A stretch of DNA of 64,000 nucleotides from assembly GCA_003194525.1 (NCBI GenBank), contig NBIV01000239.1:1-64000 (forward strand), read 5' to 3'. The notes under the pieces were generated by a model, which was given only the letters and a program-made list of their open reading frames with translations, was not told the origin of the DNA and did not search any database. Each line of letters opens with the position of its first letter. Positions within the stretch are counted from its first letter, which is position 1. Source of the DNA: Gracilariopsis chorda (taxonomy: Eukaryota > Rhodophyta > Florideophyceae > Gracilariales > Gracilariaceae). Shown here piece by piece: positions 1 to 9,918 of the stretch. The position numbers and the translations under genes are program-made.

Positions 1-483
1 GGGTGTATACATGACAGGCAGTAGTCAGGCTCGCAAGGGTTTGGGAAATGTTCTACAACGAGCTTGATTTTCGTGGTCGGTCAAAGCGATCAAAAAAGAG
101 AAACCTTGGCAGACTAGTTCACACCGAGTTTCTTTGGCACCAGACAAAGCGCGTTCCATGGAAGGTTAGTGTAGTTACTAAGACATTTATCGTACCGAAG
201 AAGTGCGGATAATTCAACAGTCCACGCTAGTCTCACTCAGAGGATTCTCATTTCATTCAGGACATCCCTGATCACATTATCGACGCTTTAGTTACTGATA
301 TAAGTTTCACTATCTTTCCTTTATTCCCCAAGCTTTCTTGCGTTGCGTTTCATTGGCTAGTTACCGACAAACACTTCGATAAGCATGTTATATTCGAAAA
401 ATCGTGCCCCGTATTTCGCACACGTCCATCGATATAAACATGAGTTATGTCGTCGGACAATGACGGGCAGGATTGGTCCTGAG

Positions 484-744
484 CTACAGACAGATGGTAT
501 CTGCCATATTAGTGTGAGCTAGGAGTTTATCGATTGTGTCCGGTTGAGATACATAAACACCACCCCCAGGCTTGTGGCGTATCGTCCAGTTCAGAAAGCG
601 AGTGAGAGTCCTGAGCCGTTTGAGGTTGTATTTGGAGAGGAGCCGGTTGTAGCGTTCTGTGATGAGGTGCTGGTAGGAACTGAACACTAGAAATTCGTTG
701 ATAGTCGTACTGAATAGTATAAACTCTGTGAATGTGCGCTTCAT
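484..744 (-). pseudogene. copia reverse transcriptase fragment
   Basis: The 86-residue peptide contains the stretch typical of copia pol after the RT active site, where a short beta-strand is followed by a Gln-Pro-x-x-Ile-x-x-Leu-Leu motif (here VSQPDTIDKLL). This motif is known from the RT-RNase H connection of copia elements. No start codon or catalytic YVDD is left in this frame. Confidence 0.5.
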
Positions 745-2806
745 GTTGAGACATGGATCTTGCTTGAAGGGTTGAACATTAAGTTTGCGCAGACAGCATT
801 TGAGTCCATGGTTTTAGTCATACGCTGCCGGCAGAGAGCCGTAGATATTACTAATTAGTTCCCCGTAGCGTGCGTTATGGGGGTATATGCCATCAACTAA
901 GGCATTTGTGTAACGTAAACTGGGCGTTTGTGCTTGTACTGTTCGTGAAAGTAAGATTATTTCACATCGAAGTGTTTAAGAGGTTTTTAATGGTATGCGT
1001 GCAGATCAAGCAAGAGGCGTTGATTGTTACGATCCGCGGTGTCGGTGGTGTGGCAGTCGGGATAGTAGTGTAATCCTGGTTTAATTAAGTCACGACAGAA
1101 GTTGCAGCAGGCTTTGCCCTTTGTCACAGTGCGCTCAGCTGCTCTCTTGTGGGGATAAATCACCATCAATGGTATTTTTGCTTCCGCAAGTGTGGTGCAA
1201 TGCGCAGTGATGAGAAAACAGACCGAAGATGTTCGGGATTTTCTTCTCACGTGGTGAGCACAGCAAAAGAGCCCTTCCAGGGAAGATATGACCAAGTCGG
1301 GTGTAAAGCAAGGTCAGCTTTCGCGACTAGCGCAGAAACGTGAATGGTGAAACTGTAACACAGTGTGTTACTCCATCAAGGAGGAGCGACTCCACACAGT
1401 GGCGCACACACGACAGTTGTCGGTGTGAGCTGCGGATTGCGGGAGCTACCCTAAATAGAAAAGAGGAAATGGAAAGGAAAAAGAGGGAATTTTGATAAGG
1501 AAAAGGGACGACAATGAGTCGCGCGAGTGGCTCGGGAGAGACCCAGCACTGCCGAGAAATATACATTATACACGGGGGAAACCAAAACAACGGGAGCAAT
1601 CTTCAAGATGGGTGTCTTGGTGAGCAAGGGCGTTGAGCACTCCGTAGGCAACGGGATATCCATACTAAATGGAGTTGAGCACCGCCAAAGGCATAAGAGC
1701 TCAGAGCCAAGTTCTTGGAGTAGAACAACCTGGTTGGGGAAGATTGAATGGTGCGGCAGTCGCGAAACCGGCTCACTAAGTAGTGTCGCTTCCCTAGTGT
1801 AATAAATACATAAATAGATAAATATAAGAATATATATAATAACCAACCGTTCTCTATCTAGTGTCTATCGGACCGCTGACCTCATATGAGGTCAAAAAAA
1901 TCAATTTTACATTTAAGTTTAGTTATTTTGATCGGATTTTTTTGCCTTTTGTAGACTGTATAAGTTATACAACATGTTTTTGTATAGCAAGAATTCTAAG
2001 CTTCGGTTGTTTATGCTAGGTGAGAAGCAGAAACATAAGACAACAAGATGGTTTGATAGAGATGTGCTTGTAAAATATGACTAATTTACTACAGAGCTTC
2101 AGAAAACCGGCTTTTTTTATATCAAAAACGTACTTTTGATTCAAAAACACTGTTCCTGACGCGTGTATGAAAGGTTCAAAACCTTCAAAAAATAATCGTT
2201 TGGCTACATTACATCCGGGCGGATAGACACTAGCTTTGCCTGCAAGCCTTGCCACCGCCCATGTCACACTTGTATCACCAGTGTACCGGGCCAGCTCCTA
2301 CTCATTGGCAGTGCCACCTAGCAAAAGGGGAAGTCATGTATGAACATGTACGAATGCCGGGGTAACCGGGAAAATTACCAAGTCCCTAGATATCCCTCTT
2401 ACGAAACGTGCTCTTCAGGAAGTGGGTGGAAACCGTGTGGGAGCCATTTGATGCTTTTGTAGGCGTCTAGGTTATGCAGTTCGACATACGTTCTGCCCCA
2501 CTTTCCATTGCTGAGCATAGGGACGTTTGCGTGCCTATTTCAGATTTTTTGGGGCTGGTGTTTCGAGGTGGAAGGTGGTGGGTGTGAGTTGTTGGCTGCC
2601 TGTTTTGGTTTTGAGGGCTAGATTTGTGGTAACTGTGGGGTCCATTTTGCGGTGATATGGATGGAGGTCGTTCGCGTCCACTTACTAGTATAGCTCGATT
2701 GGCAGGTTGAAAACCATGATGTGGGCTAGGGAGCTTGCATAAATAGAGCTCGCTTTTGATGCTCTGGTGTCAAGTTTCTTTTTCGGTGCGTAAACAGGGA
2801 TGATGC
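745..2806. other. Decayed interspersed sequence, no gene seen
   Basis: No supported gene. Translations near 2500-2800 (minus) resemble the copia linker between integrase and RT. 1330-1860 is a purine-rich block ending in an A/T-rich tract with repeated ATAAATA, which resembles LTR-like DNA, but no partner copy or target duplication is visible. The rest carries only short ORFs that look like chance. Confidence 0.4.
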
Positions 2807-3401
2807 TTAGTTGGCCAAAAGTGAGTATGCGAGGCATGTGCGGTTTGATAGCATACCATAAATGTTATGGGGATGTATTGAGGATGACCTGGCGGAGATG
2901 GTTGGATTGAAAGACTGTATCCTTTGCGGTGTCTTTCCAAAATTCATCGGGTAGGTGGAATCTTGTGAGTAGCACACGCATTGACTCAATGAATGTGCGA
3001 TTAAAGCACTCTGGGATGGACTTTTCCTGGGGTTGATGAGGAGTCCTCAGATGAAGAAGAACCTGAGGCTTGGTATAGATTGCACGCTTTGTGTCTGATG
3101 CATATTCCTGAATAACATGAATAATCTGAGGCTTGTTATAGATTGAACGCTTTGTGTCTGATTTATATTCTTTGGCTTTATCGCTACGGAAGTCGTAGAG
3201 CTGGTGCGGTATGTGGTATGTGATGTGTTGCATGGTGTTGTCGGTACAACTTTGGGATTTGGTTTGGAGTGAAATATGCGAGTATAAATCGTGTAGCTGC
3301 ACCCATAACGATGAATATATGGTTGTTGCCATGTTTGGAGGTTGCTGTAAGGGTCTGCACGTATCAGAGCTTATATCAGCCCCTGGGGCATTCACCCACA
3401 A
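2807..3401 (-). pseudogene. copia integrase core fragment
   Basis: Minus-strand translation shows a recognisable copia integrase core: an alternating strand-helix section with a Lys-Ser-rich segment, the second catalytic Asp region (FRSDKAKEY), and the Glu region (PQEKSIPECFNRTFIESMRVLL), followed by the helix that ends in a Trp (DEFWKDTA). A duplicated segment of about 17 codons (SDTKR...YxKPQ repeated twice, about 3060-3165) interrupts the core, a small internal tandem duplication. The downstream part (2989-2807) continues in another frame. The copy is inactive. Confidence 0.6.
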
Positions 3402-4169
3402 CTGAGAATTAACTCTGGATCAAGTACATCCCTCCAGATTAGCTCTTAAAGCCCAGCACCAGCTCATCTTTTCCATGCCGAAATCCCTCTCAACAAATAC
3501 TGTCAATACCTGCAAAGCCTGCGGCATGGCCAAGCTTCACCCTGCTCCCCATAGAGCCAGCCCCCACGATGTTGAATCATTTGTGGATTATGGTTGGCTT
3601 GTCCAGACGATGGACGGGGGTGTGTGCGGTCGCAGTGGTGTTTTCATACTTACTGGCAGTGTTTGTTGGGGGGGTATATGTATGATGGTGTCTGTGAATG
3701 TGCTGTAAAGGTACCTCGTTTATGACAATTATACGAAATAGAATATGAATTGTAGGTTGGGGAGAGTTTGGGGAATGTTCCACGTAATTAATACTGGTTG
3801 TTGATCCAGCGCACTTTTGTTAGGGTGACTGGGATGTTTTCTTGTTGTTGATTACGCAACCGGCATCTTTCGCGAAACGTAAAAGTCCATAGCGAGTAGT
3901 TAGGTCGTGTACTGAGAGTAAAGTATGCTTCAGATGTCGATTAGCCACCGCATGTGTGGGGAGGGTTGCGTTACTCTGTTGCAGGTTGCTGCAAAGTGTC
4001 CCATGGTGATCTCACATCCTCTGCTGCTTCGTGGCCATTTCAGTTAGCATAGAAATGGGGAGTGGAGTCAAGTTGGCCGTGGGATGTGTGACATGAGAGA
4101 GAGTGACGCCACTGTCCAGGATAAACTTACTTGTGGATTCCGTGTCGACTTCTGACATTACTTCCAGTG

Positions 4170-4720
4170 TTACCGGTGGATGTGGTGGCTGTTGTGGGGG
4201 GTGGGGCTTGTATGCACATGAAGGGGGGATGGGAGGATATTTACAAGGGTTGGGGTATCGTTTGCTTGGTTTCGGGGCGGGCGTTGTTTTGGATGGTGGG
4301 GATCACGACACTCACTGTCGCTAGGTTGAGCTGGAATAGCTAGTGATGTATGGAACTGACACGGTTTTCCTTGATACTGTGGTCGCTGGCAGAAATGGTG
4401 GTACAGGTGACGGTCGAAACGGCGGCGTGTTTGACGAGGTCTTCTGTAGTCCCCGGTGAAGCGAGTGGGAGGTTGAGAGCTAGTCGATGCGTTTGCCGTC
4501 ATCTTGGTGTAGATCTAAATTTCCCAGACTTTCGCGTGAGTTCCGTGATCTTGAAAGTTTTATGAGCAAGAAAATGAAAGACGATGTTAGAGCGTTCCAT
4601 GTTGCGTTTCAGTCCTACAATAAGTAATTCAACTGCACTAGTTTCGTCTGCTGTGTTTGGATAGTTAGCTATAGCTAGGAGTGGATTCCATAGTATTGTT
4701 GCTGCATTGGGTGCAGTCAC
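4170..4720 (-). pseudogene. copia gag remnant
   Basis: Two overlapping minus-strand frames (4720-4499 and 4502-4170) together resemble a copia Gag. The first is a helical segment ending in a short basic run. The second is a basic, Pro/Gln/His-rich tail. They lie directly downstream of the primer-binding site, where gag is expected. No complete zinc knuckle can be read. Assignment rests mainly on position. Confidence 0.35.
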
Positions 4721-4898
4721 TGGGCCCGTAGGTATCGTTGGTTGTGGTGAGTGCGTTGAAGTACAGGGATTTTGTGAATGTGTTTTGTTCTCGAATGGTG
4801 TTCCTGCAGAGTATACGGGTTTGACGGTTATAAATGATCGTTCATACGTGGAGATGGTCGCATTAAAGTTCGGATTGGGTGGTTGGAAGGGAAATCAG

Positions 4899-4918
4899 GT
4901 TTGAACTGGGCTCATAAA
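4899..4918 (-). promoter_or_regulatory. Putative primer-binding site, initiator Met tRNA half-molecule type
   Basis: On the minus strand the sequence TTATGAGCCCAGTT follows an LTR end reading CTCTCACA. It is one mismatch from the TTATGGGCCCAG core seen in the intact copia element of this window (44976-44991). Drosophila copia is known to prime from a cleaved initiator-Met tRNA with a very similar site. Confidence 0.45.
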
Positions 4919-4919
4919 T

Positions 4920-5146
4920 TGTGAGAGGAAGACCCAAGCTTGTCTCTACTGCGAAACAATGACTTTCTTTTATTATTATTATTATACTACCAGAATAGCC
5001 ACCCCAGCTACGCTGGTTGCTTTGTAGTCTATGGTAGTGGAACTAAATGTAGTGTGGCCGGAGGCTGGTCCTGAGACGGTACCATAAATCATCCTTACAA
5101 ACGCATTGTTGCCGACGAGGAGCTTTTCGCTGTTGGATGTGGCATA
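4920..5146 (-). repeat. Probable 5' LTR portion of the decayed copia, outer end undefined
   Basis: Begins TGTGAGAGG on the plus strand (so the LTR ends in CA on the coding strand) and contains an ATT microsatellite at about 4973-4993. The outer boundary cannot be set because the other LTR is not visible. No gene is seen in this interval. Confidence 0.35.
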
Positions 5147-5227
5147 GCCGGGTGGCGAAGGGGGAGTCCGGGCGCAGGGCGGGCGCGCGCGCCCGTTCTC
5201 GAGTTCGAGTCCCGGTTTTGCCCGGCT
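5147..5227 (+). other. tRNA-like sequence (possible SINE head or pol III promoter)
   Basis: Contains a good B-box (GAGTTCGAGTCC, about 5201-5212) and, about 50 nt upstream, an A-box-like TGGCGAAGGGG. Terminal segments can pair (GCCGGGT with GCCCGGC, or GGCGAAG with TTTTGCC), and the T stem pairs at four of five positions. The D and anticodon arms do not fold normally, so this is not called a functional tRNA gene. A tRNA-derived SINE head is a reasonable alternative. Confidence 0.25.
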
Positions 5228-5333
5228 CGCCTATTCTTTTCCAGCTTCCGGCATCCACTGTAAGGCATGCGTTTCTGTAAGCACCATTCAAAGAGAGAGG
5301 CAGGAGGCTTGCAAAGAAGGGAGGGTGGGTGGG

Positions 5334-5558
5334 AAGAGAGAGGCATACCGCAGGAGCAGCGCCGCTCCGGCAGGTACCGATCTCAAATACTTGTGCCACC
5401 CGGCGCCGGCGGCGGTGACTGCGGTTGATCCAATTCGGATTAATGATCTGATCATGACGAATTGCGTACACGGCGTGTCATACCACCTGCGTGGCTATCC
5501 TTGCTATCCATGACGTCGTTATGTTTCATCCGCGAAAACAAGTCTTCACAAGACGAAA
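5334..5558 (-). repeat. DIRS direct repeat, distal copy (A2)
   Basis: The 225-bp sequence is repeated without visible difference at 9423-9647. It begins AAGAGAGAGGCATACC and ends TCACAAGACGAAA on the plus strand. A 12-bp piece of its border (AAGAGAGAGGCA) also occurs at 5291-5302, 43 bp outside. Confidence 0.9.
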
Positions 5559-5622
5559 CCCCAAGGAAGTACAGTGTTAACAGTGATCCTCCGCGATGCG
5601 CGAAGCACATCGACGGCCACGC

Positions 5623-6741
5623 TTACCAAAGCGGGGTTGAAGCGGGCAGCGTCACACGAGACGCGGTAGGCCCGAACACCCAGTACGACGCAGCACTCGA
5701 CTGAATAGTGCGGTCAAAATAAGTGTTGGCCATATCACCACTCCGCGGCCCCCACCCAAAGCGACTGAGCCTGACCTCCAACGGTATCCCAAGGAGCACT
5801 TGCTCTGTGTGTGCTCCGATACGCAAAGAATGCGATGTGAACTTGCCTTCCGTTGGGGCACCGAGCTGCAGGGCGCGCAAACAATTTTTCAATGCGTGCG
5901 TTAAGTGTCCAGATCGCCAGTTGGCGCTTTCACCCGGAAGCGCAAAGAAGCGATCATGCGTGCCACGAGACTGAGACCAGCGCAGAAGGACATCCAGTGG
6001 CGGAGAAAGAAACTGCAGTCTGTGGTACTGTGCCAGGGGACCAGTGCTTGCTGCGCGTCCTTTAACGACAGACAACCGAACGGTGACCGAATCCGATGAA
6101 ATCTCAGTCAAAGCGGTGCGGAGAGAAGCGACGGAGCTCTCAAGCAAACCGTTCATGATGTAACTCAGGACGCACATGGCCGAGTCACGGAGGAGGGACT
6201 GCGTATTGGTCGTGAGTCCCAGATGGCAGATGCGCTGCAGGAGCGAAGCCGGTACGCCACAGCGGACGACCTGCTGCGGGAAATTCTGCTCTTCCCATCG
6301 GCGATAGCCACGTAACACGTGGCCCATCATCTGGTATGGGGGAACTGGAATACCAGTAAGTATAAGCTGCATCTGGCGAACAGCACTCAGGTACTGTGGG
6401 ATGGAGGCGCTGCCTACAGAACGATGGCCGGCTTCGCGTTCCACCCCAAGCCATCCAACGAAGGAGAGGAAGTGCGCCTCCGTGACTGGGAGGATGGGTC
6501 GGTTATCGGTTTCGCAGAAGGCAAGCCAGGCTCGCCACTGAGAGTGGCGCGACCTGCCTGTGCGATCACTCCAGGCGTACTGCTCCAGGAGGCGTGCGGT
6601 CATGGCGGTTGCAGCAGTATGGCCTCCGGTGGCTGTGGTTGCCGACTGCAGACGGCGGGATGCGCGCGTACTTATGCGTCCAGATTGATTTCCAGCATCA
6701 ACAGGCGCCACCGTGGGTTCAACTTCCGATGCCCCTCCCAT
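5623..6741 (-). CDS. Tyrosine recombinase of DIRS element
   Basis: Strand-transfer enzyme that would integrate the circular DNA intermediate. The C-terminal 326 residues (ATG at 6603; an alternative ATG lies at 6741) form a SAM-like N-terminal core-binding domain followed by the catalytic domain. Visible catalytic box II reads SHSLRIGA (His and Arg), followed about 30 residues later by a Gly-rich stretch and the nucleophilic Tyr in MANTYFD. The position where families usually carry the first catalytic Arg reads NGLLESSVASL, so this Arg may be replaced by Leu or lie elsewhere. The frame stays open far upstream (to 8682), overlapping the whole RT frame. Its 5' part overlaps the RT end at 6672. 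The true start is uncertain. Confidence 0.8.
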   Translation of the reverse strand: MGGASEVEPTVAPVDAGNQSGRISTRASRRLQSATTATGGHTAATAMTARLLEQYAWSDRTGRSRHSQWRAWLAFCETDNRPILPVTEAHFLSFVGWLGVEREAGHRSVGSASIPQYLSAVRQMQLILTGIPVPPYQMMGHVLRGYRRWEEQNFPQQVVRCGVPASLLQRICHLGLTTNTQSLLRDSAMCVLSYIMNGLLESSVASLRTALTEISSDSVTVRLSVVKGRAASTGPLAQYHRLQFLSPPLDVLLRWSQSRGTHDRFFALPGESANWRSGHLTHALKNCLRALQLGAPTEGKFTSHSLRIGAHTEQVLLGIPLEVRLSRFGWGPRSGDMANTYFDRTIQSSAASYWVFGPTASRVTLPASTPLW

Positions 6742-8519
6742 ATTGCCCGAGGAGGCCCCTCCAGCCGCTTCACTGCCTGGTCCAGACCTAAGGCCGCCGA
6801 GTTCCAGGGCTGACGGGGCCAGTCCGGGATCAGGAGCATTGCGGGGGCGCGTGTCGACCGCAACTTGTGCAATGTGGCCGCGATGAGTTGCACCGGTGGG
6901 CAAAGGAGCCGTACTTGGTCTGACCACGGCGTTGCCAGCTCCTGATAGGCTTGTCGCTGGAGATATGACGGATGCTCCCCGGTTGGCCGGAAGGGAAAAA
7001 CGTCGATGGGAGCCTTCATTCCAGCCTGCACGGAATGCCGCAGCTGCCGTCTGATCTGGAAGTCGCCGCGTGGGAATCGTCGCGACAGCCCGTCCGCAAA
7101 GCGATTGGCCACGGAGGGAATCCATTCCGAGCGTATCTGGAAACCCAGTCGATCGAGGACACACTTCAGACGACGGAGTTCGCGCATCATGGGGCGACTC
7201 GCTGACACCATGGCGTTTGTAATATGAACGACGGCCATATTGTCGACATGGAGCAACAAATGCTTGCGGCCCTGGTTGGCGAGTTCCGACCCGATAGACC
7301 CTGTCGGCAGCTTCCGTGTGGCTTTTAACTCTCTGAAAGATATGCTCTCTGCGCGATCTTCCCAGCTCCAAATGCCCTGATCTTGCAACTGTCCATCGAT
7401 CCCTGCCGTCAACTCTTTCGTGTTCAACGTGCCTCCAAAGCCGACATCCGCCGCGTCCGAATGCACCGAAGCGGTCGGGACAAATGGGTGCATAGATCTC
7501 CCGAGCAGCTCTTGGCAGGAGAGGCGTTTCCATGAAAGTAAATCTCGAACGCTCTGATGGCTGAGACGGACACGGCTCCGATGGTCGAGGCGACGCCCGG
7601 ACGACATGTCCCAATATAAGGCACGCGTGTAAAACCTTGCCCATGGCATCGCCAAGGTGAGCGAAACGCACAAACCGCAGAAGTGTGTCAGCTGCCTTCT
7701 TGAGACCCACCGCTTTCCATGGCGGACGCTTGTCAAAAGCTGAGCTGCCAATTGCCGCACTTTCGCAGCCTTCCGCGGGGCGACGAAGAACTTCATCTCC
7801 ACACTGTCTATGTGAACTCCAAGGTGCTCGATCGAAGTACAACCTACCCATTCCCCGTTGCTTGGATGCCTTCTCAGCCCAAGCTGCATCATTAGTCGAT
7901 CGATAGCGCGCCTTGCCGCGATGCAATGGCGTTCTTGGGCGACCACCCCGAAAGGAGACGGAACGATGAGAAAATCGTCCAGATAGGCCAGCACTCTGTA
8001 CCCCAAACTGCGCAACTCCGTTAGAAACGGGACCATCAACTGAGTGAACCATAGCGGCGATCGACCCCACCCAAAGGGAAGTGCGACACATTGGTAATAC
8101 CGGCCTCCATACCGGAAAATGAACAATTCTCGCATCAGTGGATGGAGTCGAAAGTGCCGGTAGCCCTTCTGTATGTCCATCGACAAGAAATGGTCCCGCT
8201 TCTGAATCTCCATCGCAAATTGCGATAGAGACTCCATCCGAACTGTCCCTTTCTTCCAATGCTTCGACTGAACGCTCAGGTTGACGACAAACCTTCCCTT
8301 CCTTCCTTCGACACCATCCTGCCATATCACAAAGGCTGATGATATCACTGCACCTCGTGATCTCGACCGCTGTGCTTCTACTGGAGATATCTCGTGGTAG
8401 ATGCCGCTTCGGCATCCCTCTTCCAGGTCTGCTTTCGCAAACAAGCGATCCTCGTCCGTTTGCGGAATATCCCCCAGCTCTACCCCCGTTCCTGTGAAGG
8501 GAACCGAGGGCTTCTCTTA
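6672..8519 (-). CDS. Reverse transcriptase-RNase H of DIRS element
   Basis: Copies the element RNA. The frame opens after a stop near 8520 and has no ATG before the RT domain, so expression probably needs frameshifting, reinitiation or a non-AUG start after gag. RT motifs are present in order: an Asp in LSMDIQKGYRHF, LPFGWGRSP, and the active site YLDDFLI. RNase H residues follow: HSDAADVGFGG, ELKAT, DNMAV and NRFADGLSR (Asp, Glu, Asp, Asp). The C-terminal extension with a Pro-x-Trp-Pro-x-Gln-Pro-Trp motif is typical of DIRS polymerases. Every catalytic acid is present and there is no internal stop, so this copy may be functional. Confidence 0.88.
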
Positions 8520-8629
8520 TATTCCGAACTGAATGGCACGGCATAGAAATTCCGAACCACCCTTCTGGCGCCATGCTTGGACTCGTCGTTGAGTTCCGAG
8601 CCAAAGAGGGCGCCTCTGAACGATTGCTA

Positions 8630-9313
8630 TCACTTCTCGCCGGTGGCACCCTTCCCGGCACGCTTCGTTGCGTTGCTCGCACTGAGGGTGGCCACCGCTT
8701 TCATGAGCTGAGTTGCCATTAGATTGTCCAACTTTTCGAGGGACTCATCCAGATCATCTGCCGCTGGAACTTCGCCCCGTTGTTCCAATGTCCGCATCAC
8801 CAGCTTAGCATGTACCGGATCCCCAGCTGCCATCCTGTAGAACTCTGTCCGCAGGCCTACAACCCGGAGCCCATATCGAACTGCCATTAGGGACCATACA
8901 TCGAATCGGAAAGCTTTTTCTTCGTCCTTGTCCTCGATAGCCTCCTGTCGGAGGCAAATGGCAGCCTGGTGAAACGACATCCAGTAGCCAGACGAATTGA
9001 TGTAGTTGGCTTCATATTCGTAGACAGCTCGCATGCTTGAATGTTTCTCGAGCTGCTTACGGGGAGGCCACTCACGGTGTTCAAAGAATCCACCTGTGAA
9101 AGCAGAAACCGAGTCTCCCTGCTCATATGGCCATCTAGTAAGGCGGAGTTCTCGGTCGTCCCTGCAGCGCCTTGCAACTGCCGCGTAAGCCATGAGCCAA
9201 TCGGAGTCAATCTCAGCTTCCTCGAGCGTCTTCCCCTTAGCCACAAGCTTGGCTTTTGCCAGCAGTTCTTCCATTTTCTTCCAGCTAGAAGAAAAACCAG
9301 ACACGGACGTCAT
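8630..9313 (-). CDS. Gag-like protein of DIRS element
   Basis: The 227-residue frame starts with ATG at 9313, just inside the proximal direct repeat, which is the usual place for ORF1. The product is rich in Glu/Lys/Arg with several helical segments (KKMEELLAKAKLVAKGKTLEEAE near the N terminus) and a Lys-rich C terminus. No zinc knuckle is visible. Assignment to Gag rests on position, size and lack of other domains. The end overlaps the upstream extension of the recombinase frame by about 50 bp. Confidence 0.65.
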   Translation of the reverse strand: MTSVSGFSSSWKKMEELLAKAKLVAKGKTLEEAEIDSDWLMAYAAVARRCRDDRELRLTRWPYEQGDSVSAFTGGFFEHREWPPRKQLEKHSSMRAVYEYEANYINSSGYWMSFHQAAICLRQEAIEDKDEEKAFRFDVWSLMAVRYGLRVVGLRTEFYRMAAGDPVHAKLVMRTLEQRGEVPAADDLDESLEKLDNLMATQLMKAVATLSASNATKRAGKGATGEK

Positions 9314-9422
9314 GTTTGTTTAGTTCCAAACGTGGGCGCGATAGCGTTCGCGCTTGGCCTACTTCTTTTGGCCGTACTAGAAAGTCGCCTACCACCAGGA
9401 TGTACTGGGGACTCTCTTGTAA

Positions 9423-9647
9423 AAGAGAGAGGCATACCGCAGGAGCAGCGCCGCTCCGGCAGGTACCGATCTCAAATACTTGTGCCACCCGGCGCCGGCG
9501 GCGGTGACTGCGGTTGATCCAATTCGGATTAATGATCTGATCATGACGAATTGCGTACACGGCGTGTCATACCACCTGCGTGGCTATCCTTGCTATCCAT
9601 GACGTCGTTATGTTTCATCCGCGAAAACAAGTCTTCACAAGACGAAA
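9423..9647 (-). repeat. DIRS direct repeat, proximal copy (A1)
   Basis: Matches 5334-5558 over 225 bp. It lies upstream of the gag ATG on the coding strand and therefore should contain the element promoter. Confidence 0.9.
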
Positions 9648-9772
9648 ACTCGTAGCTCTCTAGTGTAAGTGTTGCTGTGCGCAGTAATGTTGATTAACAC
9701 AACTGATGGCAAGGACTGTGCTCTGGAAATTGACCAGCGAAGGTTCTCATACAGGTGAAGTAATTAGTGAAA
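9648..9772. other. Spacer between DIRS element and Helitron
   Basis: 125 bp with no gene, repeat or regulatory motif I can support. Confidence 0.4.
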
Positions 9773-9825
9773 TCTCTCCATTATAATGATTTGTTCCTCT
9801 ATGAGGGGGGGGTTCTTGATTGAAT

Positions 9826-9901
9826 GGAGGCGTTGCGCCACAAAATCCTCTTCCACGCCCCCGTTTGCCCATCCAAATCGCCCATTTGGCGCAACGCCTC
9901 C
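9826..9901. repeat. Perfect 15-bp inverted repeat near the Helitron 5' end
   Basis: GGAGGCGTTGCGCCA (9826-9840) is the exact reverse complement of TGGCGCAACGCCTCC (9887-9901), separated by 46 nt. The same hairpin recurs with small changes in every related unit (about 16487, 16957, 17427, 63037 and 63550), each followed by a CAG/CTG-type trinucleotide run. It is a conserved subterminal element of this Helitron family. Confidence 0.85.
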
Positions 9902-9918
9902 CTACCATTTAAAAAATT

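Larger units (their letters stand above)
484..4919 (-). mobile_element. Decayed Ty1/copia retrotransposon
   Basis: Collinear minus-strand fragments read in copia order from right to left: primer-binding site (4899-4918), gag-like peptide (about 4720-4170), integrase core (3401-2865), the integrase-to-RT linker (2865-2500) and an RT fragment (744-484). All frames are broken by stops and frameshifts, and no piece could make a working protein. The right-hand LTR starts at 4920 (TGTGAGAGG on the plus strand). The matching 3' LTR is not visible before position 1 and may lie outside the window or be lost. The stretch 1350-2300 has no recognisable copia homology and may be later insertions. Confidence 0.6.
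5334..9647 (-). mobile_element. DIRS/Ngaro-type tyrosine-recombinase retrotransposon
   Basis: A 4.3-kb element in minus orientation bounded by two 225-bp direct repeats that I find identical by eye. It encodes, in order, a Gag-like protein, an RT-RNase H polyprotein with DIRS-specific C-terminal domain, and a tyrosine recombinase. There is no DDE integrase, as expected for this order, which integrates by site-specific recombination and leaves no target duplication. Known Ngaro/PAT elements have split direct repeats (A1-ORFs-B1-A2-B2). The A repeats are clear; B repeats were not found by eye. Identical repeats and open frames suggest a recent insertion. Confidence 0.85.

Noticed and set aside
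1330-1860. Possible LTR or TRIM element
   Set aside because: Style resembles an LTR (purine-rich body, A/T-rich tail), but no matched termini, partner copy or target duplication could be found.
3475-3708. Plus-strand peptide with CKACGMAKLH resembling a copia gag-pre-integrase zinc motif
   Set aside because: The surrounding copia fragments are all on the minus strand. A local inversion is possible, but a single CxxC peptide is not enough to call it.
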